Shown here piece by piece: positions 7,501 through 14,657 of a stretch of 16,010 nucleotides of DNA. How positions within the stretch are numbered: the first letter of the stretch is position 1; each line of letters begins with the position of its first letter. Under the pieces are notes generated by a model. That model had not been told where the DNA came from. It did no database searches and saw only the letters and a program-made list of their open reading frames with translations. This stretch comes from Lachnospiraceae bacterium (GTDB taxonomy: Bacteria > Bacillota > Clostridia > Lachnospirales > Lachnospiraceae): NCBI GenBank assembly GCA_015057205.1, contig SVEW01000049.1, positions 1-16,010 on the forward strand, given 5' to 3'. Position numbers and translations under genes: made by a program.

Positions 7501-8759
7501 ATCGTTCGGAAACGGGGCAGGAGGAGGATTATGTGCTACTTGCAACGCAAAAAGGAGAGAGCAAATGTAGCTATGACGATATGGGAGCCAGAGACCATCA
7601 AGTGTACTATTACCGTGTGCGTGCATACATAACAAAGAACAGGACGGTGTATTCTAATTACAGCAACCCGATTTTGCAGGCTACTATTTATGGAAGTCTA
7701 AGTATGAGCGGTGCTAAGGAAGTTACTTTAACATGGTGTAACGTTAGCGGGGCATCCTGCTATAATCTGTATCGACAAACAGTAAATGGCGGGAAGAAGG
7801 AGTGTCTGGGCTCTTTTATGGATACTTCTTATGTAGATGGCGATGTAACGGTAGGAGAAAGTTATCGTTATTATATTGCAGTAGGGGATGGAACAATTGA
7901 GAATCTGCAGACGGAAATCGGCATGGCCCATATACTAGGGGCTGTAAACGGATTGAAGGCGGAGACTTTTGATAATTTTACGAAAGTACGCATTCGTTTT
8001 CAGGCCTGTGCCGGCGCCACAGGATATGAACTATCACGTAAGGCGGAGGACGAAGCGGAGTTTTCGATTTTGACAACCTTGTCTGGAAATACTTTTTCCT
8101 ATGTAGACAGTGCTGTTTTAGACGGAAAAAATTATCAATATCGAATTCGACCGTTACAAATGGCGCAAAATATGATACAATATGGCTCGTATAGTGAAGT
8201 ACAGGTTTATGTAAGTGCTTTGACACCGATTATGGGTGTGGGCCAGGCAACGAAGGAGCAGATGGTCGCCTACTATAATCGTGTAAAGAAACCGTTTCCG
8301 ACTTTTTATGCAAACCCGCAATACGGTGGTGTAACCTGTATTGAGGATTTTGTACAGATTATTATAGAAGAAGCCTCTGCGGAAGGTGTGCGACCGGATT
8401 TAGTAGCAGCTCAGATTTTTAAAGAAACGGGCTATTTACAGTTCGGTGGCGATGTTAAAATATCCCAATGCAATTTTGCAGGATTGGGGGCAGTAGGAAA
8501 TGGTGCAGCCGGTGCATCTTTTCCGGATATTAGAACCGGTATTCGTGCACAGGTCCAGCATTTGAAAGCTTATGCGGATTCGAATGCAACGTTAACGTAT
8601 GCTTGTGTAGATTCCAGGTTCGAATACGTTTTAAAGGGTAGTGCCCGGTACATTGAATGGCTGGGGATTAAAGAAAATCCTTCCGGTAAAGGATGGGCAA
8701 CTGCTAAGAATTATGGATATGACCTGGTATCGATGCTAAAAGTTATGAAAACATTGTAA
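4566..8759 (+). CDS. Secreted bifunctional peptidoglycan hydrolase: amidase, nine FN3-like modules, glucosaminidase
   Basis: 1397 residues. A signal peptide (about 1-28, ending VVAAEN) directs export. Residues about 30-170 form an unassigned beta-rich region. Residues about 185-392 are an Amidase_3 N-acetylmuramoyl-L-alanine amidase (VVVIDPGHGGGDAG), which cuts the bond between MurNAc and the stem peptide. Zinc ligands are His193, Glu211 and His265, with catalytic Glu353 in VEHCFLNN. About 397-1217 hold nine divergent fibronectin type III-like modules of about 90 residues, each with a W...GY.(L/I)YR core and a YYYRVRA-type strand. About 1220-1397 form a glucosaminidase-like lysozyme-fold domain (PDLVAAQIFKETG, proposed catalytic Glu1287; then CNFAGLGA), which would cut the glycan strand. 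The start at 4566 has GGAAG 7 nt upstream; the adjacent ATG at 4569 is an alternative. It leads a four-gene operon. No sortase signal or choline/LysM wall-binding repeat is visible, so wall attachment may depend on the N-terminal region or the FN3 modules. The amidase call is very firm and the glucosaminidase call good. Confidence 0.93.
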   Translation: MMKKPLRTLLTIACAVSLMTVTGKVVAAENNPEVSYVDCNEMDGEKSYTNYFIVGFKTSMENASKLSLQYEAGTRNKKINSYKIEGNRVVFYVKEAVGRYRLQSVSFLKDNKKYNVNLVKAARKERNVDLAFSVRPKGQEREASLLKVREISNFLLPGSSATSQRSFSDKLQARAINRVVAGGQPVVVIDPGHGGGDAGCNRTYEGVKYKESQLCLQIAQSCQKILEKNGTAKVFLTRSTDVYVDFNQRTQLAFDKGAALLVSFHLNATGTAETAANGAEAIYQNGNYNSTVAGYSKQLAQNMVEKLSKLGLKNRGIYYKNSAGTKYPDGTVADNFAINRQSKLLGIPGIIVEHCFLNNTSDFSNYLADSSKTDLLAKADAEGIAAYLKNGNSTDVIQTPQTVTAVKPSGMTNLRVKVAFTYPGGVKPSGYELYRAIQKDGTYTKVASGTAKAKYMVDASGTPGQTFFYKVRAYVNGGSGVVYGAFSDAVSYAILDIPQWIEGAKKDGNSLTFTWKRVAGADSYEVKRADSIHGTYTSVGRVAKTGFTDETVGNKTYFYEVRACRDLSDRTAYSKYSSLRMLGNERLTARREGADKIVLSWSKLNEVAGYRLYRSVDGGGFTLVKEFAKDSTGYVDDVFLEKEYQYRLCSYVTSGSTLVESFGDVRRVNSGVKAPVILETTTAKNGKVTIRWEKNKQATGYEIYRLGSETESLTTANRIASVAADVVSYTDTKAKNGQAYIYGIRSVKKSATGITYSDDVSKVLSGTYIRTILPYSDTKIRIVWKKMTGVTGYKVFVSEKKSSGYRLVKTLGAAANSYIHAGRVLKKTYYYRVQTVRGTLLSKMISPVKKATMEAPVLKKISTDKNGVSTISWKGVSGAKGYQVFRSTKESGSYKRMVTTKKLTYTDKESAKKVFYYKVRAYFVEEGFYGYTGYSTAVTNAKDVLIKPATPTLKEKLDANQMRILSWNKIAGVTGYKIYRSETGQEEDYVLLATQKGESKCSYDDMGARDHQVYYYRVRAYITKNRTVYSNYSNPILQATIYGSLSMSGAKEVTLTWCNVSGASCYNLYRQTVNGGKKECLGSFMDTSYVDGDVTVGESYRYYIAVGDGTIENLQTEIGMAHILGAVNGLKAETFDNFTKVRIRFQACAGATGYELSRKAEDEAEFSILTTLSGNTFSYVDSAVLDGKNYQYRIRPLQMAQNMIQYGSYSEVQVYVSALTPIMGVGQATKEQMVAYYNRVKKPFPTFYANPQYGGVTCIEDFVQIIIEEASAEGVRPDLVAAQIFKETGYLQFGGDVKISQCNFAGLGAVGNGAAGASFPDIRTGIRAQVQHLKAYADSNATLTYACVDSRFEYVLKGSARYIEWLGIKENPSGKGWATAKNYGYDLVSMLKVMKTL

Positions 8760-8770
8760 ATGGAGAAACT

Positions 8771-10168
8771 ATGAGACGTCATTATTTTCGATTTGAGAAG
8801 AGTTTTTGGGTAGGAATGAAATTGATGCTGTACACTTTGCTGTTAGGAGTGTTCATGCTGGTTATGAGCCGGATTAGTAATGGTTTGGTAAATCTATCAC
8901 GTACCATGGGTATTGTGATTACCACGTTTATTGTTCTGGAGATTATGTTTGTTAAGACTTACGGTGGTTATGATGTAGGTAGAAGAAAAAGTAAGCCGAT
9001 TATTTTTTCATTAAGTTTTGCAACCGCTTTTACAGACGTGATTGTATACGTGCAGTTGATGATTATGAAGACCAATGGCATGAGTGCTTCGGACTTCCGA
9101 TTCTGGGAGCCGCAGCTGGTATTAGTGGTTATGGCATTTCAGTTGGTGGTAATTTCTATCTTTACGTATATGGGAAATGGTATTTTTTTCTGGCTACACG
9201 ACCCGGAGAAGTGTATGATTATTACATCGAACCAGGACGGAGTGAATGAGGTGGTTCGTTGTGTAACCAACTTGAAGAAACAATATCGGATTGAAGGTGC
9301 GGTGCATTATAAGAATCCGGACATTGTAAATATTGTAAAATCGTCGGATACACTGTTTTTGTATGATATTCCGGCGGAGTATCGTTCAAAAATTATGAAG
9401 CTTGCCTATAAACATCAGAAGAATGTGTATTTGGCACCGGAGTTAGATGATATTATGGAAGTGAGTTCTTCCTTATATTTAATTGACGATACGGTTATGA
9501 TTAATTATTTAAGCCCGGCTTTTACGTTTGAACAACGTATTGCAAAGCGCTTGTTGGATATTTTCCTGTCGTTAATCATTGGTATTATAACAGCTCCGAT
9601 TGTGGCAATTGCGGCATTGTGTATTAAATTAGAGGATGGTGGTCCTGTTTTTTATAAACAAAGTCGTGCTACCATTCATGGTCGCATTTTTGAAGTGCTT
9701 AAGCTTCGCTCTATGAAGGCCAATGACAATCGAAGTTCAGCCACCAAAGACGATGATCGCATAACCAGAATTGGTAAAATAATACGTCGCACCCGTATTG
9801 ATGAAATCCCGCAGATTTATAATGTACTAAAAGGGGAAATGTCTTTTGTTGGACCTCGTCCGGAGATGATTAAGAACGTAGAGATGTATACCCAGGAATT
9901 ACCGGAGTTTGAATATCGTTTGCGTGTAAAAGCGGGACTTACCGGATATGCACAGATTCAAGGTAAGTACAATACAACGCCAAGGGATAAGTTGATTATG
10001 GATATGATGTATATTGAGCAGTTTTCTATCCTGCTTGATATTCAATTGATTTTTCAGACGATTATTGCGGTTATCCGACCAGACAGCTCAGAAGGATTTA
10101 AGGTTGGAGATGGTGGTAATTGCTTGAATCTGGTATTAGATCCAAGAGGTAGCGATAAAGAGGAGTAG
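8771..10168 (+). CDS. Polyprenyl-phosphate sugar-phosphate transferase (WbaP-like sugar transferase)
   Basis: 465 residues. Four transmembrane helices lie in about 10-145. A degenerate Rossmann-like soluble domain follows (about 150-250, starting CMIITSNQDGVNE). The C-terminal bacterial sugar transferase (PglC-like) domain spans about 255-445. It starts with the membrane re-entrant segment RLLDIFLSLIIG and carries VFYKQSRA, FEVLKLRSM and the catalytic Asp-Glu pair D344-E345 in RIDEIPQIYN, followed by MSFVGPRPE. Such enzymes transfer a sugar-1-phosphate from a UDP-sugar to undecaprenyl phosphate at the inner membrane face, the first step in building exopolysaccharide, glycan repeat units or glycoprotein glycans. 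Which sugar is used cannot be told. A GGAG site sits 5 nt before the ATG, and the gap to the hydrolase gene is 11 nt. It is unusual in having no other glycosyltransferase, flippase or polymerase gene beside it within this window. Confidence 0.93.
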   Translation: MRRHYFRFEKSFWVGMKLMLYTLLLGVFMLVMSRISNGLVNLSRTMGIVITTFIVLEIMFVKTYGGYDVGRRKSKPIIFSLSFATAFTDVIVYVQLMIMKTNGMSASDFRFWEPQLVLVVMAFQLVVISIFTYMGNGIFFWLHDPEKCMIITSNQDGVNEVVRCVTNLKKQYRIEGAVHYKNPDIVNIVKSSDTLFLYDIPAEYRSKIMKLAYKHQKNVYLAPELDDIMEVSSSLYLIDDTVMINYLSPAFTFEQRIAKRLLDIFLSLIIGIITAPIVAIAALCIKLEDGGPVFYKQSRATIHGRIFEVLKLRSMKANDNRSSATKDDDRITRIGKIIRRTRIDEIPQIYNVLKGEMSFVGPRPEMIKNVEMYTQELPEFEYRLRVKAGLTGYAQIQGKYNTTPRDKLIMDMMYIEQFSILLDIQLIFQTIIAVIRPDSSEGFKVGDGGNCLNLVLDPRGSDKEE

Positions 10169-10172
10169 GCTT

Positions 10173-11303
10173 ATGGCAAATATGATTTCCTATTTGGACT
10201 GGCGGGGAGATTTGACCTTTATGCAATCGAGGTTCAATGAAGTGGATAATCTGATTCTGGCGCAGATGTGCTATGCACCGCTGGAGGATTTGGTGTGTGA
10301 GGATGGAAGTGAGCCTCGAACGGTTGAGGAAATCGCGAATGCCTACTTTGAAAAATATTCTGAAGAGAAGCGAGCGGCCATGGATTCCCAGGAAATGCGA
10401 GCGACGCAGGTACTTGCGCGAATGGCGCAGAGTAATCGCTTTCGTTATTGCACCCTGTCTTTCTATCGTTCACAGACGGATGTGAAGATGGAAAAACAGT
10501 TTGCAGCGGTGGTAGTGGACATTGGAACGGATGCCATATATCTGGCCTATCGGGGAACGGATAATACATTGATAGGATGGAAAGAGGATTTTAATATGTG
10601 CTATGCTTCTCACTTGCAGGCGCAGACAGAGGCACTTTCTTATTTTACACAGGTGGCGGAGCATTATGCAGGTAAGAAATACTTTTTAGGAGGTCACTCG
10701 AAGGGTGGAAATTTGGCAGTCTATGCAGCGATTATGTGCAATGAACAGTTGAAAAAGCGTATTATTCGGGTGTATAACAATGATGGTCCCGGTTTTCGTA
10801 GGGACATTATTGAAACCTCTGAATATCGACAGATTTTGCCCAAGATTCGGACGATTGTACCGGAGAGTTCCATTGTGGGTATGTTGTTAGAGCATGAAGA
10901 GGAGTATACGGTGGTGCGCAGTTCACAAAGCGGTGGAATGCAGCACGATGCAACCAGTTGGGAAGTGCTGGGACGTCATTTTATCTATTTAGAAGCGGTT
11001 AGTGAAGGAAGTCGTAGAATAGACAAGACTATTACAGCATGGCTTTCCGAACTTTCGCAGGAAGATTTAAAGGAGACGGTTGATGCGCTGTTTTCGGTTT
11101 TGATGGCAGCGGGATTTTCTACTGTTTCGTCAATTCAGAAAGAACCGTTAAAGAATGCCTTGACACTGCTTCGTGAGATGAATCATTTAGAGCCGGAGAA
11201 GAAGAAACTTATTAGCGGAGTGATTAGTTCTTTGGTAAAAGAGGGAAATCGCACAGTGAGAAAGGCTATTCCACTGGGGATAGAATCCGAAGAGGAGCCA
11301 TAA
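10173..11303 (+). CDS. DUF2974 (Mbeg1-like) lipase-type alpha/beta hydrolase
   Basis: 376 residues, no signal peptide or membrane segment, so probably cytoplasmic. It begins NMISYLDWRGDLTF, the characteristic opening of DUF2974 proteins. The core from about 105 to 265 resembles class 3 lipases: a strand with AYRGTDNTLIGWKEDF, then nucleophile elbow GGHSKGGNLA with Ser176. Candidate triad partners are Asp204 in NNDGPGF and His258 in MQHDATSW. The substrate is unknown; family annotation suggests ester or lipid hydrolysis, but I know of no firm function. The C-terminal 100 residues are helical and charged. An AGGAG ribosome binding site (10161-10165) is embedded in the end of the sugar transferase gene, whose stop is 4 nt before this start, so translation is probably coupled. 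The downstream helicase gene begins 6 nt after its stop. Confidence 0.87.
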   Translation: MANMISYLDWRGDLTFMQSRFNEVDNLILAQMCYAPLEDLVCEDGSEPRTVEEIANAYFEKYSEEKRAAMDSQEMRATQVLARMAQSNRFRYCTLSFYRSQTDVKMEKQFAAVVVDIGTDAIYLAYRGTDNTLIGWKEDFNMCYASHLQAQTEALSYFTQVAEHYAGKKYFLGGHSKGGNLAVYAAIMCNEQLKKRIIRVYNNDGPGFRRDIIETSEYRQILPKIRTIVPESSIVGMLLEHEEEYTVVRSSQSGGMQHDATSWEVLGRHFIYLEAVSEGSRRIDKTITAWLSELSQEDLKETVDALFSVLMAAGFSTVSSIQKEPLKNALTLLREMNHLEPEKKKLISGVISSLVKEGNRTVRKAIPLGIESEEEP

Positions 11304-11309
11304 TAACAC

Positions 11310-13658
11310 ATGAGAAAAGAAGAAAAGCCGTCTATTCGTATCAGTGTCCGCAATTTTGTGGAGTTTCTGTTACGAAGCGGCGATATTGATGAGCGAAGAG
11401 GTAACCTTAGACAAACGGATGCCATGCTTATGGGAAGCAAAATACATCGTAAGATTCAGCAGTCCATGGGCAAGGAATACCAGGCTGAGGTTGCCTTAAA
11501 ATTATATAAGGAAGAAACGGAATATTATTTTAGTCTGGAAGGAAGGGCGGATGGAATCTTTGAAGATGAAGAAGGCCTTTTTGTAGACGAAATTAAGGGA
11601 ATGTATCTGGATGTGCTGACACTGGAAGAACCGATTGCGGTGCATCTTGCCCAGGCAAAATGTTACGCGTATATATATATGACAGAGAAAAATCTTTCGG
11701 AAATTGGTGTGCAGATGACCTATTGTAATCTGGACTCTGAGCAGATGAAATATTTTCGGGAACGATTTAGTCGGGATACTTTGACAGAATGGTTTACGCA
11801 ATTGTATAAAGAGTACAGGAAGTGGATGCAGTATCGAGTGGAGGCAAGAAAGATACGGCAGCAGTCTATCTGGCAACTAACATTTCCATTTTCTTATCGG
11901 GATGGACAAAAAGAGTTGATGCGGGATGTTTATGTATCGATTCTACGGAAAAAAACACTTTTTGTACAGGCCCCGACGGGAGTTGGAAAAACATTGTGCA
12001 CCATTTTTCCGGCAGTAAAAGCGGTTGGAGAATCTTTGTATGAACAGATTTTTTATCTGACGGCAAAAACCATTACCCGCACGGCAGCAGCGGAAGCTTT
12101 TTTACTTTTGATAGAGCAAGGGTATCGGGGAAAGGTACTGGTATTGACGGCAAAAGATAAGGTATGCCCGTTGGAAGAGAGGGCTTGTAATCCGGTGGAT
12201 TGTCCTTATGCGAAAGGATATTTTGACCGGGTAAATGATGCGGTGTTTGAATTTTTAAAAGAAGAGGGACTATTTGACCGGGACCGGATTGTGAATTTCG
12301 CATTGGAAAGAGAGCTTTGTCCATTTGAATTTTCTCTGGACGTATCCCTATGGTGCGATGCGATTATATGTGATTACAATTATGTATTTGATCCTAATGT
12401 ATATTTGAAGCGATTTTTCACCGATGGCGTGGAGGGGGAGTATGCTTTTTTAGTGGACGAGGCGCATAACCTGATTGACAGAGGCAGGGAAATGTATTCG
12501 GCGGTATTGTATAAAGAAAGTTTTTTGGAAATGAAACGATTACTGACGCCCTATAGTAAACGGGTTGCGAAAGCATTAGATACCTGTAATCGTCATTTGC
12601 TAACCTATAAACGGGAGTGCGAAACTTATCAGGTATTGCCAACTTTTTCGCCGTTTTTATTCTCTCTTTTGAGACTTTCCGGTGAGCTGGAGCGATTTTT
12701 AAAAGACTATCCGGGGTTTGATGGAGGGGAAGCCTTTGGGGAGTTTTATCTGGAACTTCGTCATTTCCTAAATATGTGTGACATTATGGACGAGAGTTTT
12801 GAAGCCTATACCATGCACACAGAGGATGGGAGATTTCAATTTAAGCTGTATTGTGTAGATACTGCAGGGGTAATTGGTAACCGGCTGTTGATGGCGCGTG
12901 CTACCGTGTTTTTCTCTGCAACGCTGCTTCCAATTACCTATTATAAACAGATGCTGACAACGGAAAAAGAGCCTTATGCTATTTATGCAAGGACTGCTTT
13001 TTCGCCTGAACAAAGTGAAATTTTCATAGCATCGGACGTTAGTAGCAAGTATACCAGAAGAAATCCTACAGAATATGCAAAAATGGCAGATTATATTCGA
13101 AAAGTGGTAAAAGCGAAAGCCGGAAATTATATGGTCTTTTTTCCATCTTATGGGTATTTGAACAAGGTTTACGAACAGATGGGAGAAGAGGAATTTGACA
13201 TTGTAATACAGGATATACAGATGTCAGAGGAACGGCGGGAAGAATTTTTGCAAAAATTTAGCGAGGAGACGGAGGAAGCCTTAGTTGGATTTTGCGTGAT
13301 GGGGGGCATTTTTTCTGAAGGAATTAATCTTACGGGAGAAAAGTTGATTGGTGCGATTCTGGTGGGAACGGGACTTCCGGGATTGAGTCCGGAACAGGAA
13401 ATTCTGAAAAAGCATTATGAAGATGCCGGAAAAAGCGGATTTGATTATGCATTCCGCTATCCGGGCATGAATAAGGTCTTGCAGGCCGGTGGAAGAGTAA
13501 TCCGTACAATGCAAGACCGGGGTGTCATCGTTTTATTAGATGAACGATTTCTTCTAAGTGATTATCAGAGTCTGTTTCCAAAGGAATGGAGCAATCGCAC
13601 CGTATGCAATATTCATACAATAGAAAGTAAGTTATTCGACTTCTGGGAGCAATGCTAA
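11310..13658 (+). CDS. PD-(D/E)XK nuclease fused to XPD/DinG-type Fe-S DNA helicase
   Basis: 782 residues. Residues about 10-180 look like a RecB/Cas4-type nuclease: His46 (GSKIH), Asp81 (GRADG), Glu94-x-Lys96 (DEIKG) and Gln115...Tyr119 (QAKCY), the expected order of H, D, ExK and QxxxY motifs. Residues about 195-782 form a superfamily 2 Rad3/XPD helicase: Walker A APTGVGKT (Lys227), DEAH box 383-386, and motif VI QAGGRVIR (725-732). Between Walker A and DEAH, Cys286, Cys293, Cys298 and Cys337 are placed as in the XPD iron-sulfur domain, which marks 5'-3' unwinding helicases. The nuclease part lacks the cysteine set of Cas4/AddB, so only the helicase cluster is expected. It should act on DNA in repair or replication-fork processing; the actual substrate is unknown. 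The ribosome binding site AGAGGAG is 12 nt from the ATG, rather long. It is the last gene of the operon and its 3' end overlaps the convergent LysR gene by 27 bp. Confidence 0.88.
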   Translation: MRKEEKPSIRISVRNFVEFLLRSGDIDERRGNLRQTDAMLMGSKIHRKIQQSMGKEYQAEVALKLYKEETEYYFSLEGRADGIFEDEEGLFVDEIKGMYLDVLTLEEPIAVHLAQAKCYAYIYMTEKNLSEIGVQMTYCNLDSEQMKYFRERFSRDTLTEWFTQLYKEYRKWMQYRVEARKIRQQSIWQLTFPFSYRDGQKELMRDVYVSILRKKTLFVQAPTGVGKTLCTIFPAVKAVGESLYEQIFYLTAKTITRTAAAEAFLLLIEQGYRGKVLVLTAKDKVCPLEERACNPVDCPYAKGYFDRVNDAVFEFLKEEGLFDRDRIVNFALERELCPFEFSLDVSLWCDAIICDYNYVFDPNVYLKRFFTDGVEGEYAFLVDEAHNLIDRGREMYSAVLYKESFLEMKRLLTPYSKRVAKALDTCNRHLLTYKRECETYQVLPTFSPFLFSLLRLSGELERFLKDYPGFDGGEAFGEFYLELRHFLNMCDIMDESFEAYTMHTEDGRFQFKLYCVDTAGVIGNRLLMARATVFFSATLLPITYYKQMLTTEKEPYAIYARTAFSPEQSEIFIASDVSSKYTRRNPTEYAKMADYIRKVVKAKAGNYMVFFPSYGYLNKVYEQMGEEEFDIVIQDIQMSEERREEFLQKFSEETEEALVGFCVMGGIFSEGINLTGEKLIGAILVGTGLPGLSPEQEILKKHYEDAGKSGFDYAFRYPGMNKVLQAGGRVIRTMQDRGVIVLLDERFLLSDYQSLFPKEWSNRTVCNIHTIESKLFDFWEQC

Positions 13659-14522
13659 AAAAGCATCCACAACCGGAGAATTCGGAACATTGCGTAAGGT
13701 GGCAAAGACCAGGTGACGTTTTGGCAGGGATTTGTCGGTGGCAACGACAAACAAATCCTTTGGATTCTCCGGAAGACAGAAGTCCGGAACACATGCGATT
13801 CCTAAACTGATTTTAGCAAGGTCGATTAGCAGATCATTGCTGCCAAGCTCAATTTCCGGCTCAAGTTGTAATTGTTCCTGATAAAATAAGTCGTGCAGAA
13901 ATTCGCTGGTGGTACTCTGGCGATCCAACATTAAAATTGGATAATTGGACAATTCTTTCAGGGTCAGGGTTTGATTCTTCAAAGGCAGGTATCCATTGCC
14001 TGCCACAAATACATCATGAAAACTTCCGATTAAACGTGTTGAAAAATCTCCCGTAAGGTTAGAATTCGGAGTGTTGGTAACAACACAGTCAACTTCGCCG
14101 GTGGAAAGAAAGTTTACGCAGCGAAGGGAACTTTGATTGGTTACTTTAATGGACACGCGGGGATAGAGTCGATGAAATTTTCGCAAATAGGGTAGTAGGA
14201 AATAGCGACAGATGGTATCGGAAGCACCGATGTGTAACTGTCCACCTTCTAAAGTGTTCTCCTGAGTAATGCGCCGTTGCCCCTGGGACAGGAGGCGAAG
14301 GGCCGGTTCTACGTGAGAAAAAAGCATTTCCCCTGCAGGTGTAAGGGTAACCGATTTGGTTGTGCGCACGAAGAGCGCGCGCCCTAATTTTTCTTCTAAG
14401 CTTTTAATAGATTGGCTTACTGCAGATTGGGATACATAGAGTTTCTTAGCTGCCTTGGAAAAACTGCCAAAGCGAGCTACTTCATAAAAAATCTTATAGT
14501 ATTCATAATTTATATCATTCAT
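13632..14522 (-). CDS. LysR-type transcriptional regulator
   Basis: 296 residues, the normal LysR length. The N-terminal winged helix (about 1-65) has SFSKAAKKLYVSQSAVSQSIKSLEEKLG followed by LFVRTTKSVTLTPAGE, a near-textbook LysR reader head. Residues about 92-296 form the periplasmic-binding-protein-like effector domain (GGQLHIGASDTICRYFLLPYL; GIACVPDF), most like the CysL/CysB-type group. The effector is not identifiable from sequence. AAGGTGG (14537-14531) precedes the ATG by 8 nt, and a promoter lies at 14602-14573. It is divergent from purL, the usual arrangement for a LysR target, and convergent with the helicase gene with a 27-bp coding overlap and no visible terminator between them. 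Confidence 0.95.
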   Translation of the reverse strand: MNDINYEYYKIFYEVARFGSFSKAAKKLYVSQSAVSQSIKSLEEKLGRALFVRTTKSVTLTPAGEMLFSHVEPALRLLSQGQRRITQENTLEGGQLHIGASDTICRYFLLPYLRKFHRLYPRVSIKVTNQSSLRCVNFLSTGEVDCVVTNTPNSNLTGDFSTRLIGSFHDVFVAGNGYLPLKNQTLTLKELSNYPILMLDRQSTTSEFLHDLFYQEQLQLEPEIELGSNDLLIDLAKISLGIACVPDFCLPENPKDLFVVATDKSLPKRHLVFATLRNVPNSPVVDAFLALLPEVE

Positions 14523-14572
14523 TAATTAGACCACCTTATCAATCATATTAAATATATTAACTTCACTAATTC

Positions 14573-14602
14573 ATTATACCGTGTTACAATTGGAAATGTA
14601 AA
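14573..14602 (-). promoter_or_regulatory. Promoter of the LysR gene
   Basis: Minus strand TTTACA (14602-14597, one mismatch) and TATAAT (14578-14573, exact) with an 18-nt spacer. Transcription would begin near 14566, leaving a leader of about 44 nt. Confidence 0.72.
14584..14601. promoter_or_regulatory. TTACA-N8-TGTAA dyad: putative LysR regulator binding site
   Basis: TTACA (14584-14588) and TGTAA (14597-14601) form a perfect inverted repeat with an 8-nt spacer. It has the T-N11-A dyad form typical of LysR recognition sites. It covers the -35 and part of the spacer of the LysR gene promoter, as expected for negative autoregulation. It is centred about 65 nt upstream of the purL ATG, so it could also serve as an activator site for purL. 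The 14523-14657 gap has no riboswitch-sized leader. A purL promoter is not clear: TATTAT (14605-14610) and TATATA (14630-14635) are both possible -10 elements with poor -35s. Confidence 0.55.
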
Positions 14603-14657
14603 GATATTATTTCGATTGTGTGAAACTTTTATATAGAAACAATTTAGGAGGGACCTT

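Noticed and set aside
5760..8220. FN3 array as a recent DNA tandem repeat
   Set aside because: The modules are related at protein level only; nucleotide identity between them is low by eye, so this is an old, diverged array and not a DNA repeat.
11667..11682. TATATATA run as a promoter or repeat
   Set aside because: It encodes Tyr-Ile-Tyr in the conserved nuclease helix after the QxxxY motif; there is no -35 and no gene start nearby.
11310..13658. CRISPR-associated DinG or Cas4 protein
   Set aside because: There is no CRISPR array or cas gene in the window, and the nuclease domain lacks the Cas4 cysteine set. The fusion is better treated as a stand-alone helicase-nuclease.
13652..13666. Small hairpin ATGCT-AAAAA-AGCAT at the end of the helicase gene as a terminator
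   Set aside because: The stem is only 5 bp with two G-C pairs, lies inside the LysR coding region, and lacks a T tail on either strand.
14523..14657. Purine or other riboswitch before purL
   Set aside because: The gap is 135 nt and shared with the LysR promoter and its leader, leaving too little leader RNA. No purine aptamer core or terminator hairpin is visible.
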